From Deltaproteobacteria bacterium (GTDB taxonomy: Bacteria; Myxococcota_A; UBA9160; UBA6930): DNA of 64,000 bases. Position numbers and translations under genes: made by a program. The notes beneath the pieces were generated by a model that did no database searches, had not been told where the DNA came from, and was given only the letters and a program-made list of their open reading frames with translations. Below, piece after piece: positions 25,801-34,398 of the stretch; position 1 is the stretch's first letter; each line of letters starts with the position of its first letter. The DNA is taken from positions 83,295 to 147,294 of the forward strand of contig JAJDAP010000095.1 in NCBI GenBank assembly GCA_029261795.1. Reading direction: 5' to 3'.

Positions 25801-26471
25801 CGAAGGTCAAGCAGGCGGGCGAGAGCGTTCGGGTCGGTAAAGTCCTGATAGTCGCCGGTAAGGAGTTCGAGGCGCCCGCCGCGTTGGCAGAGATCGCGCA
25901 AGTGCTCCTCGAGCAAGTCGATCCCGCTCGGCAAGACGAACGCCACCGCGATGCGAACGTGAGTCGCCGCGTTCAAGTGGCTCTTGAGATGCGGGAGGAG
26001 GGGGTCCTCGCCGCCAGTGATCAACGCGCCCGATTGGGTGCTCCAGGCCTCCGGTTCTCGGTCGCGGAGCAGACCCAGCCCCGGCTCGCCCCCTGTCTGG
26101 TAGTTCTGTTGCGACGGGATGACGCCCCGGACGCCACCTCGCGGATCGCCAACGTCTCCCGCGTAGCGCGGAATCAAGTGGACGTGCAGGTGGGGCACCG
26201 TCTGGCCGGCTGCGGCGCCGATGTTCACGCCGAGGTTGAAACCGTCCGGTTGGTGTCTCTGCTCGATCGCGGCACGTGCGGGCTCGATCGCAGCCAGGAG
26301 TTCAGCACGCTCTTCGCCGGTCGCCTCGAACCAAGTCGCCACGTGCCGCTTCGGCACGAGCAGAGCGTGCCCAGGGCTGACGGGAAATCCGTCCCACAGG
26401 CCGAGTACGTGCTGGCCCACGTAGAAGAGTCGCTCGGCCTCCGGCCGACAGAAAGGGCAGCCCTCACTCAC
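22887..26471 (-). CDS. HIT - PLD nuclease - SF2 helicase - DUF3427 fusion protein
   Basis: A 1194-residue multidomain protein. Residues 1-125 are a HIT nucleotidyl hydrolase/transferase (histidine triad HLHVH at 94-98). Residues ~145-320 are a phospholipase D-type nuclease with a single HxK...GSxN site (HPK 244-246, GSSN 262-265), which would need to dimerise. Residues ~335-690 are a superfamily 2 helicase (TGLGKT 374-379, DEFHH 462-466, TATPERTD 488-495, QQFGRGLR 659-666). The remainder is a DUF3427-type C-terminus. GTG 26471 overlaps the TGA of the SprT-like gene. PLD-helicase-DUF3427 proteins occur in bacterial defence loci; the added HIT domain is unusual. It probably acts on DNA ends or foreign DNA. 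Confidence 0.85.
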   Translation of the reverse strand: MSEGCPFCRPEAERLFYVGQHVLGLWDGFPVSPGHALLVPKRHVATWFEATGEERAELLAAIEPARAAIEQRHQPDGFNLGVNIGAAAGQTVPHLHVHLIPRYAGDVGDPRGGVRGVIPSQQNYQTGGEPGLGLLRDREPEAWSTQSGALITGGEDPLLPHLKSHLNAATHVRIAVAFVLPSGIDLLEEHLRDLCQRGGRLELLTGDYQDFTDPNALARLLDLRDEYPTQLELRVYVCDDRSFHPKTYIFEGAREGGVAFVGSSNLTRTALADGIEWNYGVVPGRDSSGFREVVTSFEELFQSAPTVALDRAWLDAYRNRRVTPEAMPRRDAIDAALEIPEPPPRPHEVQLEALAALEQTRALGAQAGLVVLATGLGKTWLSAFDSDRPEFRRVLFVAHREEILGQAMKTFRRIRPTARLGLYTGTEKDGDAEVVFASVQTLNREAHLKRFDRREFDYVVIDEFHHAAASTYRRLIDYFEPRFLLGLTATPERTDGGDLLSLCGENLVYRCDLREAIGRGLLSTFRYFGVPDAVDYEDIPWRSRRFDEQKLTEAVATTERAQNALEQVRKHGGERVLAFCCSKRHADFMRDYFLEAGVKSAAVHSGEGSDPRAGSLEKLEAGDLQVVFAVDMFNEGVDIPHIDTVLMLRPTESRLLWFQQFGRGLRKAEGKRDLAVIDYIGNHRSFLIKAQALFDLLPGDQHLRAQFERLQAGEADLPPGCEVTYELEAMDILRSLLREPRGQDVVRSYYETFREQQGRRPTATEALHEGYSPRTAARGHGSWLRFVETMGDLPDASPVLDTATAAGKFLEQLESTQMTKSYKMLVLLAMLQEGLFPGEIPIAALTHGVERLARRSPALVADIGEPIESQDALQGHLERNPIEAWTRGRGTGSRAYFAYANEIFGTTFDIPDVQRELFQQLAREIAEFRLAEYLTRPTSPGADEVRFRCRVSHADGRPILFLPDRGRVSGIPEGWVPVVANNESYEANFVKVAINVMRRPGSEENVLPALLQEWFGDQAGSPGTRSEVEFSDESGQLTLSPMRPEDSALALWSSYPRREVAERFGQPYSRNWEQGFVARGQNTFLFVTLDKSDLPEDHRYSDRFLSRDVFEWQSQNQTRQGTPTGENLRTHQEKGIHVHLLIRKQAKLEGRGAPFVYCGPVSFVDWEGEKPITIRWHLDEPVPDSLWTAFAPPA

Positions 26472-27007
26472 CGGTCGATCCCCATGACGTTGGGCAACCG
26501 GCGAACCACGAGCCGTCCACCTCTTCCATCCATCCGGCACGTGCGACACCGCCAGCGGCTCACGCGCGTGTGTGCGATTCGTGTGGCTTGGCACACCGGA
26601 CAGCGGTGCTCCCAGAGCCCGCGCTCTGAAGCGGCGATTCGATGCTTCGCCGGCAGCGCTGACCAAGGCACCCGCACGCGTGCCGGAATTCCGGCCTGCT
26701 CCATGAGTGCGCGCCACTCCCTCCCGTGCGGTTTGGCCCGGCGGCCATGGCGCGCATGGACAGCCGCGTGCGCTGCCTCATGGCAAAGCACCTCGTTCAG
26801 CAGATCCTCGGGTCCCTCCAGGAGCCATGCGGCGATGGTTAGCTGCGATCGATCAGCTCGGTAGCTGCCAAGCGAGGTTCGGAACCGGTGGCTAGTGCGG
26901 AAAGTGATGTCTGACGAAAGCCCCTCAACTCCCCAAAGGCCTTCCCACTGCTCCATGCGGCCCCGTAGTGGGTTGAGCTCAGGTACGTCTTCGGATGCCA
27001 CGACCAT
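26468..27007 (-). CDS. SprT-like zinc metalloprotease
   Basis: A 179-residue protein with the metalloprotease motif LCHEAAHAAVHARHGRRAKP (HExxH) and a C-terminal zinc ribbon (CPVCQATR ... CRTCRMDG). SprT/SPRTN proteins bind DNA, and the eukaryotic member degrades DNA-protein crosslinks. Its stop overlaps the start of the HIT-PLD-helicase gene (GTGA), so the two are almost certainly co-expressed. This is the strongest contextual clue that the operon deals with protein-blocked DNA. The start ATG 27007 is not backed by a strong ribosome site. Confidence 0.85.
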   Translation of the reverse strand: MVVASEDVPELNPLRGRMEQWEGLWGVEGLSSDITFRTSHRFRTSLGSYRADRSQLTIAAWLLEGPEDLLNEVLCHEAAHAAVHARHGRRAKPHGREWRALMEQAGIPARVRVPWSALPAKHRIAASERGLWEHRCPVCQATRIAHTRVSRWRCRTCRMDGRGGRLVVRRLPNVMGIDR

Positions 27008-27136
27008 CTAGTTCTAGCACGAGCACAGCTTTGGTTCGGGTTTCGGACTCGAAGTGGCTAGGCGGGTCTGCTCGCGGATGGCAGAGTGGAACGTGTAGAG
27101 CCATTCGCACTCGAGTCGTCCAGATGGGGCGGCCAA

Positions 27137-27769
27137 TCATCTCCGGGCGCGATGAGGCACACCGAGAATCTCTGCACCGAGCGACTTGCACCTCGGCCCG
27201 AGCAGGCTCCGCTGAGCGAAAAAGATCTCCCCTGAGGCAAGGAAGAGGGGAAGATCAACGGGGTTGTGGTCCGCGGTAGCGTCTGATCGGATCGCTTCAA
27301 GCGACGCTAGGTCTCCGCCAGCGTTGTAATGGGCGGCTGCTGCCATGCGTTCGAGGCTCCTGTACGAGCAGAAGTGTTCCCCAGAGGCGGCAGTGGAGAT
27401 ACTTAGAACGTCGTAGCGATTCGCATCCGTTGTAGTCGCGGAGCGATCTTTGACCGCGTGCCTCAGGTCCGATTCAACCTCAACTAGCGCGCAGACGCGG
27501 GAATCGGAGTCGTAAACGACGATGTCGATCCGCCGGCGGCCCGCGGTCGGCTCGATCTGGCGCGATGCTCGCCCGCGCCAGACTGGTGCTCCAGACCGCA
27601 GAAACTGCCCAGAGTCCTCGAGGTCTGCGACCAGGCCGGCGGTATTGAGTGCCTGAGCGAGGTGGGGCTGTAGCACGGCACGTCCGAGCTTCTCGTCCGG
27701 CTTGATCTCCGAAAGTGCGGATCGAAGAACGTCTCGGACGGTGTCCCTCAGCGAGTCTGTCGTCTTCAT
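27137..27769 (-). CDS. Uncharacterised protein, PD-(D/E)XK-like
   Basis: A 210-residue protein of no family that I recognise. A segment RRRIDIVVYDSDSRVCALVE followed by VES looks like a restriction-nuclease core (Asp, then E-x-E in place of E-x-K), so it may be an inactive or variant nuclease. ATG 27769 is chosen over one eight codons upstream because GGGAGA precedes it. It lies in the minus-strand run between another nuclease-like gene and the SprT-like gene. Confidence 0.5.
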   Translation of the reverse strand: MKTTDSLRDTVRDVLRSALSEIKPDEKLGRAVLQPHLAQALNTAGLVADLEDSGQFLRSGAPVWRGRASRQIEPTAGRRRIDIVVYDSDSRVCALVEVESDLRHAVKDRSATTTDANRYDVLSISTAASGEHFCSYRSLERMAAAAHYNAGGDLASLEAIRSDATADHNPVDLPLFLASGEIFFAQRSLLGPRCKSLGAEILGVPHRARR

Positions 27770-27816
27770 CCGGCTCTCCCCACGCTGCTGCACTGACCCA
27801 AGTCCTCACCCAACGC

Positions 27817-28551
27817 CTATGAGCGCCGTTTTCGCGGCCGCAGCTCGATGCCGGCTTGATAGAGAAGCCAATCCACGCGAAAACTCCGCTCCGCGCAGAG
27901 GGAGTGAAGATCTTCCTCGATCCGGCTATCGGGTTGACCCGTAACCACCAAGCCGCGGAAGCCCGTCCACCCTTCGTTCGTTGATAGTCGATCGAGCTCG
28001 ATCATGTAGTCGATCATCTGGGTGGGGAGCCCGCGGTCTGGGGGTCCATGCTTGAGTTCGACCGCGACGAGGATCTTCTTTCGCCGGTCCTCACACAGCA
28101 GATCGATTGTGCGTTGAGAGCCAGGGAAGCGGTACTGGCGGGCCCGGAGCCGGAGACCTCGAAACGCCGGCAGGTGATGGAAATTGTGAACCAAGAAGTC
28201 CTCGAGTAGGCGCTCCGTCTCGAAGAGAACTCGACGTTGGGCGAGGCCTTCGATCTCATTGCGGAGGAAGTAAATCCGGGTGTCCCGCTCGACAGAAGGA
28301 TCCGTCATCTCGGGGTAGGTCCGAATACCAGCTACCTGGAAGGCGTTCTGAAGTTGTTCCTGGATCTTGGGCGTCCGGCGCCGGTAGCCGGCCCTTCGAA
28401 GAATGACGTGGAACTGGCTGTCCGGCGCCTCGGCAAGCGAGCGAGGTGAGCGCTCGAGCGCATCGAGGCGTTCGGCAGCCCACGAAACGCAACGCTCGAT
28501 CCGGGCCTGGACGGATGAGGACTTGAGATCTCGTTTTGCCACGGTGGGCAT
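27817..28551 (-). CDS. PD-(D/E)XK nuclease-like protein (NucS/RecB-type core)
   Basis: A 244-residue protein. The C-terminal half has RTIDLLCEDRRKKILVAVEL followed by KHG, giving Asp and E-x-K, then QMIDYMIELDRLS with a Gln; this resembles the nuclease domain of EndoMS/NucS. The N-terminal half (QFHVILRRAGYRRRTPKIQE) may bind DNA. The open frame reaches 28689, but ATG 28551 starts the conserved part. It is the first gene of the minus-strand run, back to back with the helicase at 28737. Just upstream is a perfect hairpin GTGTCGC-GG-GCGACAC (28553-28568). Confidence 0.6.
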   Translation of the reverse strand: MPTVAKRDLKSSSVQARIERCVSWAAERLDALERSPRSLAEAPDSQFHVILRRAGYRRRTPKIQEQLQNAFQVAGIRTYPEMTDPSVERDTRIYFLRNEIEGLAQRRVLFETERLLEDFLVHNFHHLPAFRGLRLRARQYRFPGSQRTIDLLCEDRRKKILVAVELKHGPPDRGLPTQMIDYMIELDRLSTNEGWTGFRGLVVTGQPDSRIEEDLHSLCAERSFRVDWLLYQAGIELRPRKRRS

Positions 28552-28736
28552 TGTGTCGCGGGCGACACGACACAGCCAGCCCCGAAGATCCAACCCAGTT
28601 GGGGTGGAGGTCGACAAGTGCTCGGAGGGGTACCCTCGCTCGGGTCGGTCCTCGATGGCGAATGAACCACGAAAGACCAGGTCTGACATTCGAGCGTGTT
28701 TCGCTCAGTAGCGTTCCCCTATCGCTCAAGGTCCCC

Positions 28737-31700
28737 ATGCGCCTCCAGGAAGATGAACTGCTGCTCTCGGCGTCCGATCTGTCCGCCCACCTCGGCTGCC
28801 AGCATCGGACGCAGCTCGATCGCCGCTCGACGTTGGGGCTGCTCGATGCGCCGCCGCCGGATCCGATGCTCGCGGTTTTGCAGAAGCGCGGGCTCGCGCA
28901 CGAAGAAGCGTATGTCGCGTACCTGGCGAGCCAGGGTGAGATCGAGGCGATAGATCTGCCTGATACACCGCTGAGTGTAGCGGGCATGGAGGCGACCAAA
29001 GCCGCCATGCAGGCCGGCACGGACGTGATCACACAAGCGCCGCTGGTGGAAGGGCGCTTCCGCGGCATCGCCGATGTGTTGCTGCGAGTCGAGGAGCCTG
29101 CTTCCGAACTCGGCGCGTGGTCGTACGTGGTGGTGGATACGAAACTTGCGACGGAGACGCGTGCCGGAACCGTGCTTCAGCTTTGCCTCTACACGCGCAT
29201 CGTGGGCACACTCCAAGGCCGGCCATCGGCGCGCTTCGGGGTCGTCTCGCCGGGGCACCTGGACGATCCGGAGTGGTTCAGGACCTCGGACTATCAAGCC
29301 TTCTCGCGTCGGATCGAACAACAGGTTCAGGGAGCGGTGGATGCTGAGCTTCCGGAAGAGCTGCTAGCGCCGGAGCCCGTGAATGAGTGCGATATCTGCC
29401 GTTGGTGGCACCGTTGCAATGAACGGCGGCGAAAGGCGGATCATCTGACGTTCGTGGCCGGCATCAGCCGGATGCAGCGTCGCGAACTCGAGCACCTGGG
29501 CGTCGGTACGTTGACCGATCTCGCTAGTGCAGCGTTGCCATTCGAGCCCCCGCCGCGGCGCGGTTCGAGCGAGAGCTACGAGCGCGTGCACCACCAGGCG
29601 CGCTTGCAGCGCGAATCGATCGGTAAGACCCCGATTGTCGAGTTCTTGCCCGAGCCCGATCCGCCGGAAGAGGGAAGCCCGCACCTCGGGCTTGCGCGCC
29701 TGCCCGAGCCTTCGCCAGGCGACATCTTTCTCGATTTCGAGGGCGACCCGTTCGTCGAGGGTGGCGGACTCGAGTACTTGTTCGGCTGGGTGACGATTGG
29801 CGCGGATGGAGAGCCCGAGTACACGGCGCGCTGGGCGCTCGATGCGGCGGCGGAGAAGGTCGCGTTCGAGGAGCTGATCGACACGTTCCTGGCCCAGTGG
29901 GAGGCGCACCCGGACTTCGCCGTCTACCACTTCGGCGCCTACGAACCCTCGGCACTGAAGCGCATGATGGGGCGCCATGCGACGCGCGAGGAGGAGCTCG
30001 ATCGCTTGTTGCGCGGCGAGCGCTTCGTGGATCTTCACGCCGTGGTGCGGGAGAGCCTGCGCATCGGAATCGAGCGGTACGGACTGAAGCAGCTCGAGGA
30101 CGTGCACGGGTTCACCCGGGAACTCGATCTGCGCGAGGCGTCGCTTCACAAGAATCGCTTCGAGCGGGCGCTCGAATTGGGCGTGCCGGAAGGTGCGCCC
30201 AAGGGTTCGGCCGAAGGCGTTGAGCTTTATAACCGCGACGATTGCGTATCGACGTGGCGGCTGCGCGGTTGGCTGGAAGGGAAGCGGGCCGAGCGGATTG
30301 CGGGTGGCGCCGAGCTGCTACGTCCAGTCCTTGGCGAGGGAATCCCCTTCGAGGATCAGGAGGAGCGGTCCGCCGAGATACAGGCGTTGATGGATTCGTT
30401 GCTCACGGAACTGCCCACTGATCGCGAGGAAAGAAGCGCAGAGCAGCAGGCGCGCTGGACACTCGCGTATCTCCTCGAATGGCATCGCCGAGAGGGAAAG
30501 GCCGGCTGGTGGGATTTCTTCCGGCTGGCGGATCTGCCACCTACGGATCTACGCGACGAGAAGCATGGAATTGCGGGGCTCGAGTTCGTCGAGCGTTTCC
30601 AAGAGGGGAAGAAACTCCCGATCGATCGCTACCGCTTCGAAGGTCAGGACCACGACGTTCGCGCAAATCACACCCTCTGCATAACAAAGGACCAGGAGCT
30701 AGGGACAGTCGTGGAAGTCGACCTCGGAGCGCGCACCATCGACATCAAAAAGCGCGGTGTCTCGAAAGACGTCCACCCGTGGGCTGCCTTCGCGAAAGAC
30801 ATCGTGAGCCCGAAGCCGATCCCTGGTGCGCTCCAACGCGTTGCCGAGTGGGTGGCCGAGCACGGCATCGACTCACCGGGCGCCTACCGCGCGGCCCGCG
30901 ATCTGCTTCTCGCAACTGCCCCACGGTTGCGAACACCTAGCTGCTATGGCGAGTTGGCACGTGCAGACGAGAGCATGCGGGACGCCGCCACCCGTCTTTC
31001 ATTGGATCTGGAAGGAGGCGTTCTTCCGATCCAAGGACCGCCCGGCACCGGAAAGACCCACTCGGGCGCTCGAGTGATCTGTGCGCTCGTCAAGGCCGGA
31101 CAACGGGTCGGAGTCACGGGACCGAGCCACAAGGTGATTCGCAACCTCCTGGACAAGGTGCTCGAGGCAGCGGACGAAGCCAAGATCGAGCTCCGCATCC
31201 TCCAGAAGGTGAAGCAGGGCACGGCTCAGAAGGGCGGCCGGATCGAGGAGAGCGACAAGTCCGATTGCCTCGACAACGCGCTCTCTGCGGGTAGCGTTGA
31301 CGTGGCGGCCGGTACCACGTGGGCCTGGTCCAGGGAAGGGGTCGCTGGCGGAGTGAACACGCTTGTGATCGACGAGGCAGGCCAGCTTTCTCTCGCCAAC
31401 GCAATTGCTGCCGCCTCGGCCGCCGAGAACGTGATCTTGCTAGGCGATCCGCAACAGCTTGAGCAGCCGATCCAGGGGAGCCATCCAGACGGCTGCGATA
31501 CCTCGGTTCTTCAGCACCTCCTAGGCACGCGCGACACGATCGCGCCGGACCGAGGCCTCTTCCTTGACACCACGTGGCGTCTTCATCCAAAGATCTGCGA
31601 CTTCACGAGCGAGCTCTTCTATGAAGACCGCCTCGACTCCCATCCCCATTGCGAAGGCCAAGCACTTACCGGTCCAATGGCCTTCGCCGGCGCCGACCTC

Positions 31701-32204
31701 TGGCTCGACATCGTCGAACACGAGGGCAACACAAGCTCTTCGCCCGAGGAGGTCGTGCGTATCTCCCATCTGGTCCGTGATCTCGTTCAGCCGGGAACCG
31801 GCTGGCTCGACTTCGAAGGTGCTGAGCTCTCACTCAGTTACAAGGATCTTCGGATCGTCTCGCCATACAACGCCCAGGTCGCGGCCCTCAAGGCCGCGAT
31901 CCCCGAAGCTGCCGAGTGGATTGGCACGGTTGACCGTTTCCAAGGCCAGGAAGCTCCCGTCGTGATCTACTCGATGACCACGAGTTCCACAGAGGAGGCG
32001 CCCCGTGGGCTCGAGTTCCTGTTCAGCCTGAACCGGTTGAACGTTGCGACCTCTCGCGCGCGTTGCACCTGTATCCTCGTGGTCAGCCCAGCACTCCTGG
32101 ACGCGGAGTGTCGGACCCCTCGGCAGATAAGGTTGGTGAATGCGTTGTGCCGGTATCGAGAGCTGGCACGCGAGGTACTCTCGCCGATGAGAACGCCAGA
32201 TTGA
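28737..32204 (+). CDS. TM0106-type RecB-like nuclease fused to SF1 helicase
   Basis: A 1155-residue nuclease-helicase. The N-terminal RecB/Cas4-like nuclease has VVVDTKLATETRAGTVLQL (about 130-150), followed by CDICRWWHRC, which may bind an Fe-S cluster or zinc. A middle RNase H-like exonuclease domain begins DIFLDFEGDPF (about 330) and has YHFGAYEP. The C-terminal Dna2/UPF1-like helicase has QGPPGTGKTHS (about 766), VIDEAGQ (about 878) and LNVATSRARC. Such proteins are found in defence islands and may process DNA ends. It is 85 bp upstream of hsdM and divergent from the nuclease run. Confidence 0.85.
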   Translation: MRLQEDELLLSASDLSAHLGCQHRTQLDRRSTLGLLDAPPPDPMLAVLQKRGLAHEEAYVAYLASQGEIEAIDLPDTPLSVAGMEATKAAMQAGTDVITQAPLVEGRFRGIADVLLRVEEPASELGAWSYVVVDTKLATETRAGTVLQLCLYTRIVGTLQGRPSARFGVVSPGHLDDPEWFRTSDYQAFSRRIEQQVQGAVDAELPEELLAPEPVNECDICRWWHRCNERRRKADHLTFVAGISRMQRRELEHLGVGTLTDLASAALPFEPPPRRGSSESYERVHHQARLQRESIGKTPIVEFLPEPDPPEEGSPHLGLARLPEPSPGDIFLDFEGDPFVEGGGLEYLFGWVTIGADGEPEYTARWALDAAAEKVAFEELIDTFLAQWEAHPDFAVYHFGAYEPSALKRMMGRHATREEELDRLLRGERFVDLHAVVRESLRIGIERYGLKQLEDVHGFTRELDLREASLHKNRFERALELGVPEGAPKGSAEGVELYNRDDCVSTWRLRGWLEGKRAERIAGGAELLRPVLGEGIPFEDQEERSAEIQALMDSLLTELPTDREERSAEQQARWTLAYLLEWHRREGKAGWWDFFRLADLPPTDLRDEKHGIAGLEFVERFQEGKKLPIDRYRFEGQDHDVRANHTLCITKDQELGTVVEVDLGARTIDIKKRGVSKDVHPWAAFAKDIVSPKPIPGALQRVAEWVAEHGIDSPGAYRAARDLLLATAPRLRTPSCYGELARADESMRDAATRLSLDLEGGVLPIQGPPGTGKTHSGARVICALVKAGQRVGVTGPSHKVIRNLLDKVLEAADEAKIELRILQKVKQGTAQKGGRIEESDKSDCLDNALSAGSVDVAAGTTWAWSREGVAGGVNTLVIDEAGQLSLANAIAAASAAENVILLGDPQQLEQPIQGSHPDGCDTSVLQHLLGTRDTIAPDRGLFLDTTWRLHPKICDFTSELFYEDRLDSHPHCEGQALTGPMAFAGADLWLDIVEHEGNTSSSPEEVVRISHLVRDLVQPGTGWLDFEGAELSLSYKDLRIVSPYNAQVAALKAAIPEAAEWIGTVDRFQGQEAPVVIYSMTTSSTEEAPRGLEFLFSLNRLNVATSRARCTCILVVSPALLDAECRTPRQIRLVNALCRYRELAREVLSPMRTPD

Positions 32205-32289
32205 GGCAGGACTGAGTGCCCTCCGGGGACCTGGCAACATGTAGCTCTGGGCAGTGCAGCAGCAGAAGCAAGCGAGGCTTTCTCCCACC

Positions 32290-34398
32290 ATGAACCACTC
32301 CGAAATCGTCAGCTTCCTTTGGGGCACCGCCGACCTCATCCGCGATTCCTTCAAGCGCGGTAAGTACCAGGACGTGATCCTGCCCCTCACCGTGCTGCGT
32401 CGCATCGACTGTGTGCTGGCGCCGAAGAAAGCCAAGGTCCTGGCGAAGCGAGCGAGCTTGAAGGGCAAGCTCGAGAACCTCGACCCTCAGCTCCGCAAGA
32501 CTTCGGGCTTCGCCTTCTACAACACGTCGCGGTACGACTTCGAGAAGCTCCTCGACGACCCCGGAAACATCGCAGCCAACCTGCGCAACTACATCCATGG
32601 CTTCAGCGCCAACATGCGCGAGGTGATCGAGAAGTTCGACTTCGACAACACCCTCACGAAGCTCGATTCTGCCGACCTCCTGTACAAGGTGGTCGAGCGC
32701 TTCAAGAACGTCGAGCTCCACCCCGACCGCGTCGACAACCCCACCATGGGGACCATCTTCGAAGAGCTGATCCGCAAGTTCAACGAATCCCTGGACGAGA
32801 ACCCCGGCGAGCACTTCACGCCGCGCGACGTCGTTCACCTGATGGTGGACCTGATGTTGGCGGGCGACGAGAAGCTCATTCAAGGCGATGGCGTGATCCG
32901 CACCGTCTGCGATCCGTGCTGCGGTTCAGGCGGTATGCTGAGCATTGCCAAGGCGCACATCCAGGGCAGCGCAGAGCGAGAGGGGCTGAACCCTTCCGCC
33001 GATATCCACCTCTTCGGCCAGGAGGTGAACCCCGAGACCTTCGCCATCTGCAAGTCCGACCTCTACATGAAATCGAAGACCGGTCGCGACGCCGACGAAA
33101 TCCGCTTCGGTTCTACGCTCAAGAACGACAGCTTCAAGCGGAACTTTGACTACCAGATCGCGAACCCACCCTACGGTAAGGACTGGAAGGGCGACGAAGA
33201 GGCGGTGAAAGGCGAGGCCGCGAACCCGTCGGGCCGCTTCGGCGCGGGCACACCACGCATCTCAGATGGCCAGCTCCTCTTCCTGCAACACATGCTCTCG
33301 CACATGAAGCCGCCGGAAGACGGTGGCTCGCGCGTGGCCATCATCATGAACGGCTCGCCACTCTTCACGGGCGATGCCGGTAGCGGTGAGAGCGAGATCC
33401 GCCGCTGGATCCTCGAGAACGATTGGCTTGAGGCCCTCGTGGCCCTGCCCGAGCAGCTCTTCTACAACACCGGCATAGCAACGTACGTGTGGGTGCTCAG
33501 CAACCGCAAGGCCAAAAAGCGGGAGGGCAAGGTCCAGCTCATCGATGCGACCGCCTTCTGGACGCCCATGCGAAAGAGCCTCGGCGACAAGCGCCGCGAG
33601 ATCCCGGCCGACAAGGCCGCCGACATCCTGAAGATCCTGGCCGACTTCAAGCACGACGATACGCGCATGCTCTCGAAGAACGGCAGCAAAGACCCGACAC
33701 CGGTCGAGACGATCGTCAGCAAGATCTACCCCACCACGCATTTCGGTTTCCGCAAGATCACGGTCGAGCGCCCACTGAAGCTCAACTTCCAGGCCAGCCC
33801 CGAGCGCCTGGCCCGCCTTGAGGAAGAGCGCGCCTTCAAGAACCTGGCCGTCTCCAAGAAAAAGAAGGCGGACCAGAAGGCGAAGGAAGAGGCAGCTGGC
33901 CGCGCAGAGCAGGAGACAATCCGAAAGCTCCTCGCCAGCCTGGCGGACACCCTCTACCTGGACCGCGTCGAGTTCCTGAAGGTGCTGAAGGCCGCGACCA
34001 AACAGGCGGATACCAAGCTCGCGGCCCCCATCCAGAAGGCCATTCTCTCGGCCCTCTCCGAGCGTGACGAAGAAGCGGCCGTCTGCACGTTCGAAAGCGG
34101 CGCCAAGGAGGGCGAGTCCGAGCCGGACTCCGCCCTCCGCGACACCGAGAGCGTGCCTCTGTCCGAGACGATCGAGGCCTTCTTCGATCGCGAGGTAATC
34201 CCCTACGTTGCCGACGCCTGGATCGATACCGCCAAGCGCGACGACAAGGACGGCGAGGTGGGGATCATCGGCTACGAGATCAACTTCAACCGATACTTCT
34301 ACCGGTACACGCCGCCGCGCCCACTTGAGGAGATCGAGGCCGACATCCAGGCGATCGAGACGGACATCGTCGCGATGCTCCGGGAGGTGGCGGGGTGA
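32290..34398 (+). CDS. hsdM: Type I restriction-modification methyltransferase subunit
   Basis: HsdM methylates adenine within the bipartite site read by HsdS. The 702-residue protein has the N-terminal helical HsdM_N domain, FTPRDVVHLMVDLM, the SAM-binding DPCCGSGGMLSIAKAH and the catalytic NPPYG (N6-adenine type, here IANPPYGKDWKG). A long charged C-terminal extension follows (about 500-702). ATG 32290 gives the usual start MNHSEIVSFLWGTADLIRD. The GTGA overlap with hsdS shows tight coupling. Confidence 0.95.
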   Translation: MNHSEIVSFLWGTADLIRDSFKRGKYQDVILPLTVLRRIDCVLAPKKAKVLAKRASLKGKLENLDPQLRKTSGFAFYNTSRYDFEKLLDDPGNIAANLRNYIHGFSANMREVIEKFDFDNTLTKLDSADLLYKVVERFKNVELHPDRVDNPTMGTIFEELIRKFNESLDENPGEHFTPRDVVHLMVDLMLAGDEKLIQGDGVIRTVCDPCCGSGGMLSIAKAHIQGSAEREGLNPSADIHLFGQEVNPETFAICKSDLYMKSKTGRDADEIRFGSTLKNDSFKRNFDYQIANPPYGKDWKGDEEAVKGEAANPSGRFGAGTPRISDGQLLFLQHMLSHMKPPEDGGSRVAIIMNGSPLFTGDAGSGESEIRRWILENDWLEALVALPEQLFYNTGIATYVWVLSNRKAKKREGKVQLIDATAFWTPMRKSLGDKRREIPADKAADILKILADFKHDDTRMLSKNGSKDPTPVETIVSKIYPTTHFGFRKITVERPLKLNFQASPERLARLEEERAFKNLAVSKKKKADQKAKEEAAGRAEQETIRKLLASLADTLYLDRVEFLKVLKAATKQADTKLAAPIQKAILSALSERDEEAAVCTFESGAKEGESEPDSALRDTESVPLSETIEAFFDREVIPYVADAWIDTAKRDDKDGEVGIIGYEINFNRYFYRYTPPRPLEEIEADIQAIETDIVAMLREVAG

